The notes: a model not told the origin generated them from the letters alone. 57,841 bases of DNA from Luteimonas salinisoli (GCF_013425525.1 NZ_JACCKA010000044.1:1-57841), one strand, 5' to 3'. Positions 11,801-20,728 are shown, counted from the stretch's first letter. Made by a program: numbers and translations.

Positions 11801-13777
11801 CGGGTCTCGGCCCTGGTGTACTCGGAGCGGGCCTACGGCAGCCGCGACCGGGAGACGGTGGTGCGCGCGCCCATCGTCGCCGAGGCGAGCATGCCGCGGG
11901 TGCTGGCGCCAGGCGACCGCAGCACGGTGACGCTGGACCTGACCAACTACACGGGCAAGGCCGGCGACTTCTCCGTGCGCGTCGACGGCGAGGGCCCGGT
12001 GAGCATCGGCGAGGGAACGCGCACCGCCAAGCTGGCAGCGGAAGGCAAGGCCTCGCTGAGCTTCCCGCTGGCCGCCGGCAACGACTATGCGGTGGCGCGG
12101 GTGCGAGTACGCGTGGAGGGCAACGGCGAGCGGGTGGACCGCCGCTACGAGCTGCCGGTACGCGCAGGCTGGCCGGCGGTGCTCAGGGCGCAGACGCGGG
12201 CCCTCGATCCCCTGGGCCCGGTGACGATGGACGCTTCGCTGGCCGAAGGCCTGATGCCGGGCTCGGTGCAGGCGCGGATGACCGTCAGCGCGCTGCCGCC
12301 GATCCCTTACGCCAGCGCCCTGCAGGGCGCGCTGCACTATCCCTACGGCTGCGCCGAGCAGACCACCAGCCGCGGTTACGCCGCGCTGATGCTGGACCCG
12401 GCGACGGTGCGGATGCTCGGCATCCGCGACGTCGATGCCGAGCAGCGCCGCCGCTTCGTGGAGGGCGCGTTCGGGCGCCTGGCCTCGCTGCAGGCCGCGA
12501 ACGGGCACTTCTCGATGTGGGGCGGCGAGGGCGGCGTGGCCCCCGGGCTGACCCCGTACATCGCCGAGTTCCTGCTGGAGGCGCGCGAGGCCGGCTTCGC
12601 GGTGCCGGAGACGGTGCTGCAGAAGGCGCTCGAGCGGCTCAACGAGGACCTGCTGGCCGGCGGCCAGGAGTTCTACGGTCAGGATCACCGCCAGCACCTC
12701 AAGTTCGCCTACCAGGCGCACGCCGGCTACGTGCTGGCGCGGCTGGGCCGGGCGCCGCTGGGCACGCTGCGCGCGCTGTACGACAACGACCGCGGCAGGA
12801 CCCTGAGCGCGCTGCCGCTGGTGCACCTGGGCCTGGCGCTGCGCCTGCAGGGCGACATCGCGCGCGGCGACCGCGCCATCGCCCAGGGCTTCGCCATGGA
12901 CGACGGCCGGCCGCGCTACCTGGCCGACTACGGCAGCGCGCTGCGCGATTCGGCGTTGATGATCGCCCTGGTCGCCGAGCGCGACGCCGCCCGTCCCGCC
13001 TACGTGGCGCGTGCGGTCGACGTCGGCCGCGAGCTCGATGCGCGCCGCAACCAGCGCTGGATGTACCTGAGCACCCAGGAGCAGATCGCCCTGGCGCGCC
13101 TGGGCCGGGCCCTGGCCAGCGATCAGCAGCGGCAGGTGTCGGGGCTGCTGCGGACCGGCGACAGCGAAGAGGCGGTGGCCGCAACCCGGGTGTTCGGCCG
13201 CGGCTTCGACTTCGCCGCGCTCTCGCGCGGTGTGCGCTTCGAGCCGCGCGGCGAGCCGCCGATGTACGCCAGCCTGGAAGTGGCGGGCGTGCCGCGGCGC
13301 GCCCCGGAGCCGGACTTCAGCTCCCTCAAGGTCGAGCGCAGCCTCTACCGCACCGACGGCAAGCCGTGGACCCCCGGTCCGTTGCAGGAGGGCGAGGCGC
13401 TGATCGTCGCGGTGGCCGTCACCGCCGACCGCGCCATGCCCGACGCGCTGCTCACCGACCTGCTGCCCTCTGGTCTGGAGATCGAGAACTTCAACCTCGG
13501 CGACGCCGCGCAGTGGTCGGGCGTGACGGTGCAGGGGGTGGAACTGTCGGAGCGCGCGGGGGCGGCGGAGATCCGCCACGAGGAATACCGCGACGATCGC
13601 TACGTCGCCGCGCTCAAGCTCGACTCGGGACGCACCGCGCGCGTGTTCTACCTGGTCCGGGCGGTGACGCCGGGCACCTACGCGGTGCCGCCGCCGCTGG
13701 TCGAGGACATGTACCGCCCGCAGTTGCGCGGGGTCGGGCGCGCGGTGCCGGAGACGCTCACCGTGGTGCAGCCGTAG
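8855..13777 (+). CDS. yfhM: Bacterial alpha-2-macroglobulin lipoprotein (YfhM type)
   Basis: A 1640-residue protease trap of the periplasm. A signal peptide ends in a lipobox (LAFAGCG), so it should be a lipoprotein. The body is a series of MG domains followed by a thioester domain with the intact motif CAEQ (Cys1166 to Gln1169, in the context YPYGCAEQTTS), then an alpha-alpha toroid and receptor-binding-like C-terminus. In this family a protease that cuts the bait region triggers thioester attack and is captured. The gene directly precedes pbpC with a 19-bp gap; the pair is the classic arrangement in which A2M defends cells while PBP1C repairs peptidoglycan. The ATG was chosen for its strong ribosome site and signal peptide. 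Confidence 0.95.
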   Translation: MIHRLAYTVRRCRASILLLLAVLAFAGCGRDETGQLPSLSGEAIRAERETIEGFGLARAWPDQRRDGLAIALEFSQPLVGTQDFDSLVTFAEKVDGDSGWSLDEDGRTLRFPFVEANRDYTVRISAELTAADGTRLGEDLERRVHTGDLEPAVGFASQGSVLPARESRGLPVVSLNVPEVDVEFLRVRDSALPAFFAQYQRGGRRGSWELENDYRDKRPLAQLAEPVYVNRFILGGERNERVLTYLPLQGIEELQQPGLYFAVMKRTGSFEGEFETAFFSVSDIGLHARAYEDRLFVHTASLENGGAVGGVELRVLDKAGETVLRGETDRNGNALLDYALDAAHVLVAGRGSDVSVLPFNQPALDLSEFAVAGRGQAWFDVFAWSGRDLYRPGETVRISALLRDHDGVPVPAKEGEGQPLFARLKQPDGKTLFETRLEAGPQGYYRLEREIPVDAPTGRWQVEFRTDPGSREAVQGMTLRIEEFLPERMKLDLDAAEPRLAPGRPLRLRATGAYLYGAPASGNRFTATLAVAVEQHPVESLPDHFFGDPTVQLPREPKEVVDAELDAGGVLETDIALPEEAKPSTPIAALVTGSLYESGGRSVNRSLKRVLWPAEALVGVRPLFDDAEGADANARAGFELVRVDASGEPRPAKGLEVTLVREHRDYHWRHDADGGWDYDFTRRFEKIETRTVDAGATAVRIDFPVEWGEYRVDVRDPGTELTTRYPFRAGWSWGDQNRGLDARPDKVKLGLDRTGYRAGDTLKVTVTPPHPGKGLLLVESDRLLYVQAIDAEPGSEFEIPVTEDWERHDVYVTALVFRGGSAASKVTPARAVGIAHVPVDRSDRRVAVGLSVRELVRPERPLRVSVSAPQLAGKEAWATISAVDVGILNITRFPVPDALAHFFAQRRFGVDAYDVYGRVIESYEGGIARLRFGGDMPLDALPQARRPTARVQTVDLFAGPVKLDADGNARVDLDVPDFNGTLRVSALVYSERAYGSRDRETVVRAPIVAEASMPRVLAPGDRSTVTLDLTNYTGKAGDFSVRVDGEGPVSIGEGTRTAKLAAEGKASLSFPLAAGNDYAVARVRVRVEGNGERVDRRYELPVRAGWPAVLRAQTRALDPLGPVTMDASLAEGLMPGSVQARMTVSALPPIPYASALQGALHYPYGCAEQTTSRGYAALMLDPATVRMLGIRDVDAEQRRRFVEGAFGRLASLQAANGHFSMWGGEGGVAPGLTPYIAEFLLEAREAGFAVPETVLQKALERLNEDLLAGGQEFYGQDHRQHLKFAYQAHAGYVLARLGRAPLGTLRALYDNDRGRTLSALPLVHLGLALRLQGDIARGDRAIAQGFAMDDGRPRYLADYGSALRDSALMIALVAERDAARPAYVARAVDVGRELDARRNQRWMYLSTQEQIALARLGRALASDQQRQVSGLLRTGDSEEAVAATRVFGRGFDFAALSRGVRFEPRGEPPMYASLEVAGVPRRAPEPDFSSLKVERSLYRTDGKPWTPGPLQEGEALIVAVAVTADRAMPDALLTDLLPSGLEIENFNLGDAAQWSGVTVQGVELSERAGAAEIRHEEYRDDRYVAALKLDSGRTARVFYLVRAVTPGTYAVPPPLVEDMYRPQLRGVGRAVPETLTVVQP

Positions 13778-13796
13778 CGGAGGAGGGAGACCGCCG

Positions 13797-16235
13797 TTGC
13801 GTTCCGGCCAGCGCCACGAGCCCGGCAGGGGCGCACCTGCGGGCGACGTTGGGCCGTCCGCGGTCGCGGCGGCCCCCGAACGGCGGCGCGCGTGGCGCCG
13901 CCTGCAGCCCTGGGTGCGCTGGGGCACTGCCTGCGCGCTGCTGGCGTTGCTGGCGCTCGACCTGGCCTTTCCCCCGCCGCTGCCGCGGGCGCGCGACACC
14001 AGTACCCTGGTGGTGGCGCGCGACGGTACACCGCTGCGCGCCTTCGCCGACGCCGAGGGCGTCTGGCGCCATCCCGCCGACCCGGACAGCGTCTCGCCGC
14101 TGTACCTCGAGGCGCTTCTGACCTACGAAGACCGCTGGTTCCGGCTGCACCCCGGCGTCAATCCGGTCGCCCTGGGGCGGGCGGCGATGCAGTGGGCGCG
14201 CGGCGGGCGGATCGTGTCCGGCGGCTCGACCCTGACCATGCAGGTGGCGCGGATCCTCGATCCTCCGGCGGACGGCCGTACCCGCACGCCGTCCGCCAAG
14301 CTCCGGCAGATGCTGCGCGCGCTGCAGTTGGAGGCGCGCCTGTCCAAGCACGAGATCCTCACCCTGTACCTCGAGCGCGCGCCGTTCGGCGGCACCATCG
14401 AGGGCGTCGAGACCGCCAGCTGGGCCTACCTGGGCAAGCCGGCATCGCGGCTGTCGCGCGCCGAGGCGGCGCTGCTGGCGGTGCTGCCGCAGGCGCCGAG
14501 CCGGCTGCGGCCGGACCGCCACCCGGAGGCCGCGCGCGCCGCCCGCGACAAGCTGCTGGCGCGGATGGCCGCGCACGGGGCATGGTCGGACGACGCGGTC
14601 GCCGATGCCCGCGTCGAGCCGGTGGTCTCGCGCAGCCTGCAGCAGCCGATGCACGCGGCGCTGCTGGCGCAGCGGCTGCGCGACGAGCGGCCCCGCAGCG
14701 AGCGCATCGTCAGCACCGTCGACGCCGGCCTGCAGCGCGCGCTCGAGGAGCGCGTGGCGGCATACTTCTCCGGCCTGCCGCCGCGCACTTCGGCGGCGCT
14801 GCTGGTGGTCGACAACGCCACGCTGCAGGCGCGTGCCTACGTCGGCTCGGTGGCGTTCGGCGATCGCGCCCGGCTCGGCCATGTCGACATGGTCCGCGCC
14901 TGGCGCTCGCCAGGGTCCACGCTCAAGCCGTTCCTCTACGCGATGGCGCTGGACGACGGCCTGATCCACTCGGAAAGCCTGCTGGTGGATGCGCCGCAGG
15001 CGTTCGGCGATTATCGTCCCGGCAACTTCGATGCCGCGTTCAACGGTCCGGTGTCGGCGGCGACCGCGCTGCGCCTGTCGCTCAACGTGCCGGCGGTGGA
15101 TCTGCTCGACCGGGTCGGACCGGCGCGGTTCGCGGCGCGCCTGGAGAATGCCGGCATCGGCCTGCGCTTCCCGCGCGGCGCCAGGCCCAACCTGTCGCTG
15201 ATCCTCGGCGGCACCGGCGCCACCCTCGAGGACCTGGTCGGCGCCCACGCGGCGCTGCAACGCGGCGGGATCGCCGGCCGCGTGCGCTACCGCGAGGACG
15301 CGGCGCCGCTGGAGCGGCGGCTGGTCTCGCCGGGCGCGGCCTGGATCGTCGCCGGCGTGCTCGCCGCCAATCCGCGTCCCGGCGAGCGCGGCGACACCTT
15401 CGATGCCCGGGGCCGCCCGCGCGTGGCCTGGAAGACCGGCACCAGTTACGGCTTCCGCGACGCCTGGGCGCTGGGCGCCACCGCCGAGCACACCGTAGGC
15501 GTCTGGGTGGGCCGTCCCGACGGTACGCCGCTGCCGGGACAGTACGGGGCGATCACCGCACTGCCGCTGCTGTTCGAGGTCTTCGACACCCTGCCGCGCG
15601 CGCGCGGCGCGCCGGTGCCCCCGCCGGCCGGCGTCGCGCGCCGCGACGTCTGCTGGCCGCTCGGGACCGCGGCCGAGGCGCAGTCCGCGGTGCTGTGCCA
15701 GCGTCGCCTGCAGGCCTGGACGCTCAACGGCGCGGTGCCGCCCACCTTCGCCGAGCGGGACGCGCGGCTGTGGAGCGCCGGCCGCGAGCGCTTCATGGTG
15801 GACGCTGGCACCGGACTGCGGCTCTCGGCGTCCTGCAGCGGGCGCCACGAGGCCCGCGAAGCCGAGATCGCACGCTGGCCGGCGCTGGTGTCGCCCTGGT
15901 TGCCCGCCGCGGCGCGCCGCGCCTCGACGCTGCCGGCGCTGGCGCCGGGCTGCGCACCGGACGGCCGCGACGCGCTCGCCTCGCTGCGCATCGACGGGCT
16001 CGAAGACGGTGCGACGCTCGCGCGGGCGCCCGGCAGTCCCCATGGCGCCAGGCTATCGCTGCGTGCGCTGGGCAGCGACGGGCGCGTGCAGTGGCTGCTC
16101 GACGGCCGTTGGATCGCCGAAACCCGCGGCGCCCGGCCGCTGCTGCGCGAGTTCGGCGATCCCGGGCCCCACACCCTGACCGCGCTGGCCGACAGCGGGG
16201 CCTGGGCGCGGCTGCGCTTCCGGGTGCTGCGCTGA
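13797..16235 (+). CDS. pbpC: Penicillin-binding protein 1C
   Basis: PbpC is a bifunctional class A peptidoglycan synthase. Of 812 residues, an N-terminal membrane segment lies near 40-60, a GT51 glycosyltransferase domain follows (EDRWFRLHPGVNP, then GGSTLTMQVAR), and then a transpeptidase domain with catalytic Ser374 in STLKP, an SLN motif and KTGTSYG. A C-terminal BiPBP_C domain completes it. The start is a TTG behind a GGAGGAGGGA ribosome site; no ATG fits the membrane anchor. It is translationally close to the A2M gene. The gene converges with the peroxiredoxin gene 40 bp further on. Confidence 0.94.
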   Translation: MRSGQRHEPGRGAPAGDVGPSAVAAAPERRRAWRRLQPWVRWGTACALLALLALDLAFPPPLPRARDTSTLVVARDGTPLRAFADAEGVWRHPADPDSVSPLYLEALLTYEDRWFRLHPGVNPVALGRAAMQWARGGRIVSGGSTLTMQVARILDPPADGRTRTPSAKLRQMLRALQLEARLSKHEILTLYLERAPFGGTIEGVETASWAYLGKPASRLSRAEAALLAVLPQAPSRLRPDRHPEAARAARDKLLARMAAHGAWSDDAVADARVEPVVSRSLQQPMHAALLAQRLRDERPRSERIVSTVDAGLQRALEERVAAYFSGLPPRTSAALLVVDNATLQARAYVGSVAFGDRARLGHVDMVRAWRSPGSTLKPFLYAMALDDGLIHSESLLVDAPQAFGDYRPGNFDAAFNGPVSAATALRLSLNVPAVDLLDRVGPARFAARLENAGIGLRFPRGARPNLSLILGGTGATLEDLVGAHAALQRGGIAGRVRYREDAAPLERRLVSPGAAWIVAGVLAANPRPGERGDTFDARGRPRVAWKTGTSYGFRDAWALGATAEHTVGVWVGRPDGTPLPGQYGAITALPLLFEVFDTLPRARGAPVPPPAGVARRDVCWPLGTAAEAQSAVLCQRRLQAWTLNGAVPPTFAERDARLWSAGRERFMVDAGTGLRLSASCSGRHEAREAEIARWPALVSPWLPAAARRASTLPALAPGCAPDGRDALASLRIDGLEDGATLARAPGSPHGARLSLRALGSDGRVQWLLDGRWIAETRGARPLLREFGDPGPHTLTALADSGAWARLRFRVLR

Positions 16236-16275
16236 GGAGGCGGACGGCCCGGCCGGCACGACCGCCGTGCGCGGT

Positions 16276-16755
16276 TCAGTCCAGGTTGGCCAGCACGTGT
16301 TCGGCGCTGGAGACCTTGAACTCGCCCGGGGCCTCCACGAACAGCTTCCTGACCACGCCGTCCTCGGCGTACAGGGCGAAGCGCTTGGCGCGGGTGCCCA
16401 TGCCGTAGGCGCTGGCATCCATCTCCAGCCCGAGGGCCCGCGCCAGGTCGCCGTTGCCGTCGGACAGCATCCGCAGGCCCTCGGGCACGTGCAGGCTGTC
16501 GCCCCAGGCCTTCATCACGAACGGGTCGTTGACCGCCAGGCAGGCGACCTCGATCCCGCGCGCCCGGAACTCGTCGAAGCGCTCGACGAAGCCGGGCAGA
16601 TGGCGCTCGGAGCAGGTGGGCGTGAACGCTCCCGGCACCGCGAACAACACCACCTTCTTGTCGTTGAACAGGGTCGGTGTGTCGATGGCCTGGATGCCGC
16701 CGTCGATGTGCTTGAGCACCACTTCGGGGATGGTGTCGCCGGGCTTGATGGGCAT
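16276..16755 (-). CDS. Peroxiredoxin (Prx5/AhpE-like, hybrid-less)
   Basis: A 159-residue thiol peroxidase that reduces hydrogen peroxide and organic hydroperoxides in the cytoplasm. The peroxidatic Cys48 sits in PGAFTPTCSERHLPG and a possible resolving cysteine, Cys72, in VACLAVNDPF, the Prx5 pattern. The length is that of a stand-alone Prx5; the glutaredoxin domain fused to it in some gammaproteobacteria is absent. A minus-strand TAGACT at 16789-16794 is a candidate -10, and AGGACC precedes the ATG. It converges on pbpC and diverges from hsp20. Confidence 0.93.
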   Translation of the reverse strand: MPIKPGDTIPEVVLKHIDGGIQAIDTPTLFNDKKVVLFAVPGAFTPTCSERHLPGFVERFDEFRARGIEVACLAVNDPFVMKAWGDSLHVPEGLRMLSDGNGDLARALGLEMDASAYGMGTRAKRFALYAEDGVVRKLFVEAPGEFKVSSAEHVLANLD

Positions 16756-16823
16756 TGCGGGAGGGTCCTGTGGAGGTCGACTGAATGCAGTCTAGCGGGC
16801 CTGCGTTACGGTCGCGCCAAGTC

Positions 16824-16852
16824 CTTGAAACGGCTCCGGCACGCACCCAGTT
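16824..16852 (+). promoter_or_regulatory. Heat-shock (sigma-32-type) promoter of hsp20
   Basis: CTTGAAA at 16824-16830 matches the sigma-32 -35 consensus exactly. ACCCAGTT at 16845-16852 follows after 14 bp and resembles the CCCCATnT -10. It lies about 50 bp before the hsp20 ATG, as expected for a heat-shock gene. Confidence 0.5.
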
Positions 16853-16901
16853 GGTGGGCATCCGGCCGCGACGGCCGTGCAACCGACGATGGAGAGATCC
16901 G

Positions 16902-17372
16902 ATGAGACACGTGGTCCGCTATCCGCAGCAGTGGCCGGTCCAGTCCGCGATGCAGGACGAGATCCGCCAGGTCTTCAAGCAGTTCTTCGACAACGACAAC
17001 GAGCAGGACGAGTCCTCCGTGGTCACCAGCCAGTGGGTGCCGCGGGTGGACATCATGGAGGAGGGCAACCGCTTCGTGATCCACGCCGACCTGCCCGGGG
17101 TCGATCCGCAGGAAGTGGAGGTGCTGATGGACAAGGGCATCCTCAGCATCCGCGGCGAGCGCCGCTCCGCGGCCAGCGAGGAGGCGCGCTATTCTCGCAT
17201 CGAGCGCCGCAGCGGCAGCTTCCACCGCCGCTTCGCGCTGCCCGACAGCGCCGATCCCGAGGGCATCACCGCCAGCGGCAGCAACGGCGTGCTGGAGATC
17301 AGCATCCCGAAGCGGCCCGAGACCACCCCGCGCCGCATCCAGGTTGGCCCCGGCGGCACCGCTACCCAGTGA
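16902..17372 (+). CDS. Small heat-shock protein, Hsp20 family
   Basis: An ATP-independent holdase chaperone of 156 residues. A short N-terminal arm is followed by an alpha-crystallin domain at about 45-140, with the recognisable stretch [17 protein letters not shown] near 64-80 and the G-V-L-E-I-S-I-P signature near 132-139. The usual C-terminal I-x-I/V tail motif appears as RRIQV. The ATG has a GGAGAG ribosome site. Regulation by sigma-32 is suggested by the promoter in front, and a strong hairpin closes the transcript. The DnaJ-like cbpA follows as a separate unit. Confidence 0.95.
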   Translation: MRHVVRYPQQWPVQSAMQDEIRQVFKQFFDNDNEQDESSVVTSQWVPRVDIMEEGNRFVIHADLPGVDPQEVEVLMDKGILSIRGERRSAASEEARYSRIERRSGSFHRRFALPDSADPEGITASGSNGVLEISIPKRPETTPRRIQVGPGGTATQ

Positions 17373-17415
17373 CGGCGGCGCCGGCATCGCCGGCGAGCCC
17401 CGGGAGCGATACCCG

Positions 17416-17449
17416 GTCACGGCCTGCAGGCGCGCTTGCAGGCCGTGAC
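17416..17449 (+). terminator. Hairpin after hsp20
   Basis: GTCACGGCCTGCA (17416-17428) pairs perfectly with TGCAGGCCGTGAC (17437-17449) across an 8-nt loop and is followed by a short GTTTG run. It is a plausible intrinsic terminator between hsp20 and cbpA. Confidence 0.6.
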
Positions 17450-17527
17450 GTTTGTGGGATCCTCGGGGGCCGAGGGCGATCCGCCATCGGCACGCTCCAG
17501 CGGCCCATTCCAAGCGCAAGGCTTCCC

Positions 17528-18433
17528 ATGCAGTTCAAGGACTACTACGACACCCTGGGCGTCGAACCGGGCGCGGGCGACGCCGAACTCAAGACCGCCT
17601 ACCGCAGGCTGGCGCGCAAGTACCATCCCGACGTCAGCAAGGAGGCCGGCGCCGAGGAGCGCTTCAAGGCGATCAACGAGGCCTACGAGGCCCTGCGCGA
17701 TCCCGCCAAGCGCGCCGCCTACGACCAGTTGCGCGCGCGCGGCTACCGCCCCGGGGACGAGGTGCAGCCGCCGCACGGCGGCTTCGGCCAGGGCGGCCCC
17801 GGTGGGGTCGATTTCGACGAGATCTTCGCCGGCGGCGGCGCCGGCGGCGGATTCAGCGATTTCTTCGAGGAGCTGTTCGGTCGCCGCCAGGGCGCCGGAG
17901 CGCAGCCCGGCCGCGGCGCGCCGCCGCGTGGCGACACCCGGGCACGGCTCGCGGTACCGCTCGAGGCGGTGCACGAGGGCCGTGCGCTGCGCATCAGCGT
18001 CGCCGGCAAGGCGCTCGAGGTGCGCATCCCCAAGGGGGTGCGGCCCGGCCAGCTGATTCGCCTCAAGGGCCAGGGCGCCGGCGGCCAGGGCGATCTGCTG
18101 CTCGAGGTGGAGTACGCCGCCCATCCGCAGTTCGAGGTCGACGGCGGCAATATCGTCCACGTGCTGCCGGTGGCGCCGTGGGAGGCCGCGCTCGGGGCCA
18201 CCGTCAGCGTGCCGACCCTGGGCGGGGCGGTGGAGCTGAAGATCCCGGCCGGGTCCGAAGCGGGACGCAAGCTGCGCCTGCGCGGGCGCGGGCTGCCGGG
18301 CGTGCGCGGGGGCGCCGCCGGAGACCAGATCGTCGAACTGGAGGTGCTGGCGCCGCGCGCGGACAGCGACGCGCAGCGCGCCGCCTATCGCGGCCTGCAG
18401 CAGGCGTTCGGCGAGGACTGGCGCCGGGGCTGA
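17528..18433 (+). CDS. cbpA: DnaJ-class co-chaperone CbpA
   Basis: A 301-residue co-chaperone that stimulates DnaK; in E. coli it also binds curved DNA. The N-terminal J domain (1-70) has the required HPD in KYHPDVSK. A glycine/phenylalanine-rich linker follows (about 75-135, FGQGGPGG and [10 protein letters not shown]), then two C-terminal substrate-binding domains. The zinc finger of true DnaJ is absent, which sets it in the CbpA/DnaJ-B class. The adjacent cbpM modulator gene found in enterobacteria is missing; the next gene is an unrelated response regulator on the other strand. Confidence 0.92.
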   Translation: MQFKDYYDTLGVEPGAGDAELKTAYRRLARKYHPDVSKEAGAEERFKAINEAYEALRDPAKRAAYDQLRARGYRPGDEVQPPHGGFGQGGPGGVDFDEIFAGGGAGGGFSDFFEELFGRRQGAGAQPGRGAPPRGDTRARLAVPLEAVHEGRALRISVAGKALEVRIPKGVRPGQLIRLKGQGAGGQGDLLLEVEYAAHPQFEVDGGNIVHVLPVAPWEAALGATVSVPTLGGAVELKIPAGSEAGRKLRLRGRGLPGVRGGAAGDQIVELEVLAPRADSDAQRAAYRGLQQAFGEDWRRG

Positions 18434-18521
18434 TCCGGCCGGGGCTGCCGCGGATCGAGCGATCCGGATCGATCGACGGTGATCGCCCGGTTGCGGCGGG
18501 CGGACGGTGCTGCGGCTGCGG

Positions 18522-18926
18522 TCAGCCCGTCGCCGGCGTCTGCGATTCCGCGGCCGCGTTGCCGGCGCCGAGGATGCTGGCGATCACGTCGGACAGCTCG
18601 CTGTCGCTGAAGGGTTTGGTGAGATAGCCGCGCGCACCCTGGCGCATGCCCCAGATGCGGTCGGTTTCCTGGTCCTTGGTGGTCACCAGCACCACCGGGA
18701 TATGGCGGGTGCCCGGGTCGCGGCTGATCGCGCGGGTCGCCTGGAAGCCGTTGAGGTTGGGCATCACCACGTCCATCAGGATCAGGTCCGGAAGCTCGCG
18801 CTTCGCGGCTTCCACGCCCGCCTGGCCGTCCTCGGCGGACAGCGGCTCGTGGCCGAGCTTCTCCACGATGCGGCGGATGCCGGCAAGCTGCGAAGGCGAA
18901 TCGTCGACGATCAGGATGCGCGCCAT
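18522..18926 (-). CDS. Single-domain response regulator (PilH/CheY type)
   Basis: A 134-residue stand-alone receiver domain with no output domain. The phosphoacceptor Asp52 (LILMDVVMP), the acidic pair Asp8/Asp9, the conserved Thr82 and Lys104 (YLTKPF) are all present, so it should be phosphorylated by a histidine kinase. Sequence style is closest to PilH and CheY-like proteins of twitching motility systems, but no pil or che gene is adjacent, so I give no symbol. TACAAT on the minus strand (18952-18957) and a GGGGAA ribosome site fit the ATG used. Its last 20 residues after the receiver are low complexity. Confidence 0.88.
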   Translation of the reverse strand: MARILIVDDSPSQLAGIRRIVEKLGHEPLSAEDGQAGVEAAKRELPDLILMDVVMPNLNGFQATRAISRDPGTRHIPVVLVTTKDQETDRIWGMRQGARGYLTKPFSDSELSDVIASILGAGNAAAESQTPATG

Positions 18927-19090
18927 GTCGTTCCCCGGGGGTGTGCGTGGAATTGTAACTGCGGTGCCGGTGTCCGCAAGGCGCCGCGCCGCGGTTGCAC
19001 TGGGTTTCCTGGGTACCCTGGGGCCTGCGCCCATGCGAATCAATTGCCTGCGTCACGGAATTGAAGCCAGCGGTGCAGAGCGGGCCGGTC

Positions 19091-20089
19091 CTATGCGATG
19101 GCGACCAGGGTCCGTCCGCGGGAGGCGCCGGCGAGCATCGCGGGAAACACCTCCGGAAGCGCGTCCAGGGTCACCTCGCGCGTCAGGATGCGTTCGAGAT
19201 TGCGCGGCTTCCACTCGCCCGCCAGGCGTCGCCACAGCGCGTCGCGGATGTCGCGTGCGGTACCCGCCGAGGCCACGCCGAGCAGCGAGACGCCGCGGAT
19301 GATGAAGGGCATGACCGTGGCCGGCAGCTCATGGCTGGCGGCCAGGCCGGCGCTGGCGACATTGCCGTAGGGTGCGGTCTGCGCCAGCAGGCTGGCCAGC
19401 ATCGCGCCGCCGACGTTGTCCAGGCCGCCGCCGAACCGCATCGATTCCATCGGCCGCGTGGTCGCCAGCGCATCGCGGCCCAACACCTCCGCCGCGCCGA
19501 TGGCGCGCAGGTATCCGGCATGTTCCGGCTTGCCGCTGATCGCGTGCACCTCGTAGCCGGCGCTGCTGAAGATGTCGACCGCCAGCGAACCCACGCCGCC
19601 GGTGGCGCCGGTGACCGCCAGGGGGCCGAGGTCCGGCGTCTGCCGGTTCTCGGTCATCCGCAGCAGCGCCAGCGCGGCGGTGAAACCGGCCGTGCCCAGG
19701 ATCATGCTTTCGCGCAGGTCGAGGCCGGCGGGCAGGGGGATCGCCCAGCGCGATTCGATGCGCGCGTATTCCGAGTAGCCGCCGTCGCGGGTCTCGCTCA
19801 GGCCGCAGCCGGTGACCAGGACGGCGTCGCCTTCCCGGAAGGCCTTGTCGGTCGAGGCGACGACGTGGCCGGCGACGTCGATGCCGCCGACCAACGGAAA
19901 ACGCCGCAGGATCCTGCCCTGGCCGGTGCCGGCGAGAGCGTCCTTGTAGTTCACCGAGGAGTATGCGGTGCGGAGGACGATCTCGCCGGGCGCGAGGTCG
20001 TCCAGCGAGACCTCCTCGAGGCCGCTGCGGTAGCCGTCGTCGTCGTCATGGATGCGGAAGGCGCGGAATTTGGCGGGGATCGTGGTCAT
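19091..20089 (-). CDS. acuI: Acrylyl-CoA reductase (AcuI/YhdH), MDR superfamily
   Basis: An NADPH-dependent zinc-independent alcohol-dehydrogenase-like enzyme that reduces toxic acrylyl-CoA to propionyl-CoA. The 332-residue protein begins with the family-specific KFRAFRIHDDDDGYRSG segment, has the nucleotide-binding TGATGGVGSLAVDI near 155, and lacks zinc ligands. It is the last gene of the run sucA-sucB-lpdA-LOG-acuI on this strand, 41 bp behind the LOG gene, although the repeat-filled gaps upstream make one long transcript uncertain. Confidence 0.9.
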   Translation of the reverse strand: MTTIPAKFRAFRIHDDDDGYRSGLEEVSLDDLAPGEIVLRTAYSSVNYKDALAGTGQGRILRRFPLVGGIDVAGHVVASTDKAFREGDAVLVTGCGLSETRDGGYSEYARIESRWAIPLPAGLDLRESMILGTAGFTAALALLRMTENRQTPDLGPLAVTGATGGVGSLAVDIFSSAGYEVHAISGKPEHAGYLRAIGAAEVLGRDALATTRPMESMRFGGGLDNVGGAMLASLLAQTAPYGNVASAGLAASHELPATVMPFIIRGVSLLGVASAGTARDIRDALWRRLAGEWKPRNLERILTREVTLDALPEVFPAMLAGASRGRTLVAIA

Positions 20090-20130
20090 GTTCCTGTTCC
20101 GGTGGCCGCTCGCAGCTGCGGGAGACCTGC

Positions 20131-20724
20131 TCAGCGCAACTCCCTGCGGCGTTTCTCGTCCAGCCATTTCGACGCCTGCGCCGGCTCGTACGCGCGCATC
20201 CACGCGAGCAGGGCGTCGACGTCGTTGCCGATCCACAGGTCCTGGCGCTGGTCCGGGTGCAGGAACTGCTCGGCGACCATGCGGTCGAACATCGCCACGA
20301 GCGGCGACCAGAATCCGTCGCTGTCGAGGAAGGCGCAGGGTTTGCTGCCGATGCCGAGCTGGCGCCAGGTCAGCATTTCGACGATCTCCTCGAGCGTGCC
20401 GAAGCCGCCGGGGAGGGCGACGAAGCCGTCGGCCAGATCGAACATGCGCAGTTTGCGCTCGTGCATCGAGCCGACGATCTCCAGGCTGGTCACGCCGCGG
20501 TGGGCGACCTCCAGGTCGACGAGCTGTTGCGGGATCACGCCGGTCACCTCGCCGCCGGCCTCGAGCACCGCATCGGCCACGATGCCCATCAGGCCGATGT
20601 TGCCGCCGCCATAGACCAGGCGGATGCCGTCCCTCGCCAGCCGTTGCCCCAGGGCGGCCGCACGCCCGGCATGCGCCGGGTCGAGACCGGAATTGGAGCC
20701 GCAGTAGACGCAGAGGCTTTTCAT
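20131..20724 (-). CDS. LOG family nucleotide 5'-monophosphate phosphoribohydrolase (TIGR00730)
   Basis: A 197-residue Rossmann-like hydrolase of the LOG family, which cleaves the N-glycosidic bond of nucleoside monophosphates; in some bacteria the products are cytokinins. The signature PGGFGTLEE lies near 106-114, with the upstream VYGGGNIGLMG nucleotide-binding stretch near 45-55. The start MKSLCVYCGSNSG is canonical, but the region directly upstream is the GATTCCC heptamer tract, which provides no recognisable ribosome-binding site. The substrate cannot be told from sequence. Confidence 0.92.
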   Translation of the reverse strand: MKSLCVYCGSNSGLDPAHAGRAAALGQRLARDGIRLVYGGGNIGLMGIVADAVLEAGGEVTGVIPQQLVDLEVAHRGVTSLEIVGSMHERKLRMFDLADGFVALPGGFGTLEEIVEMLTWRQLGIGSKPCAFLDSDGFWSPLVAMFDRMVAEQFLHPDQRQDLWIGNDVDALLAWMRAYEPAQASKWLDEKRRRELR

Positions 20725-20728
20725 GGGC

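Noticed and set aside
9554..13999. 1481-codon minus-strand frame across the A2M gene
   Set aside because: Antisense shadow; the A2M frame carries all the motifs.
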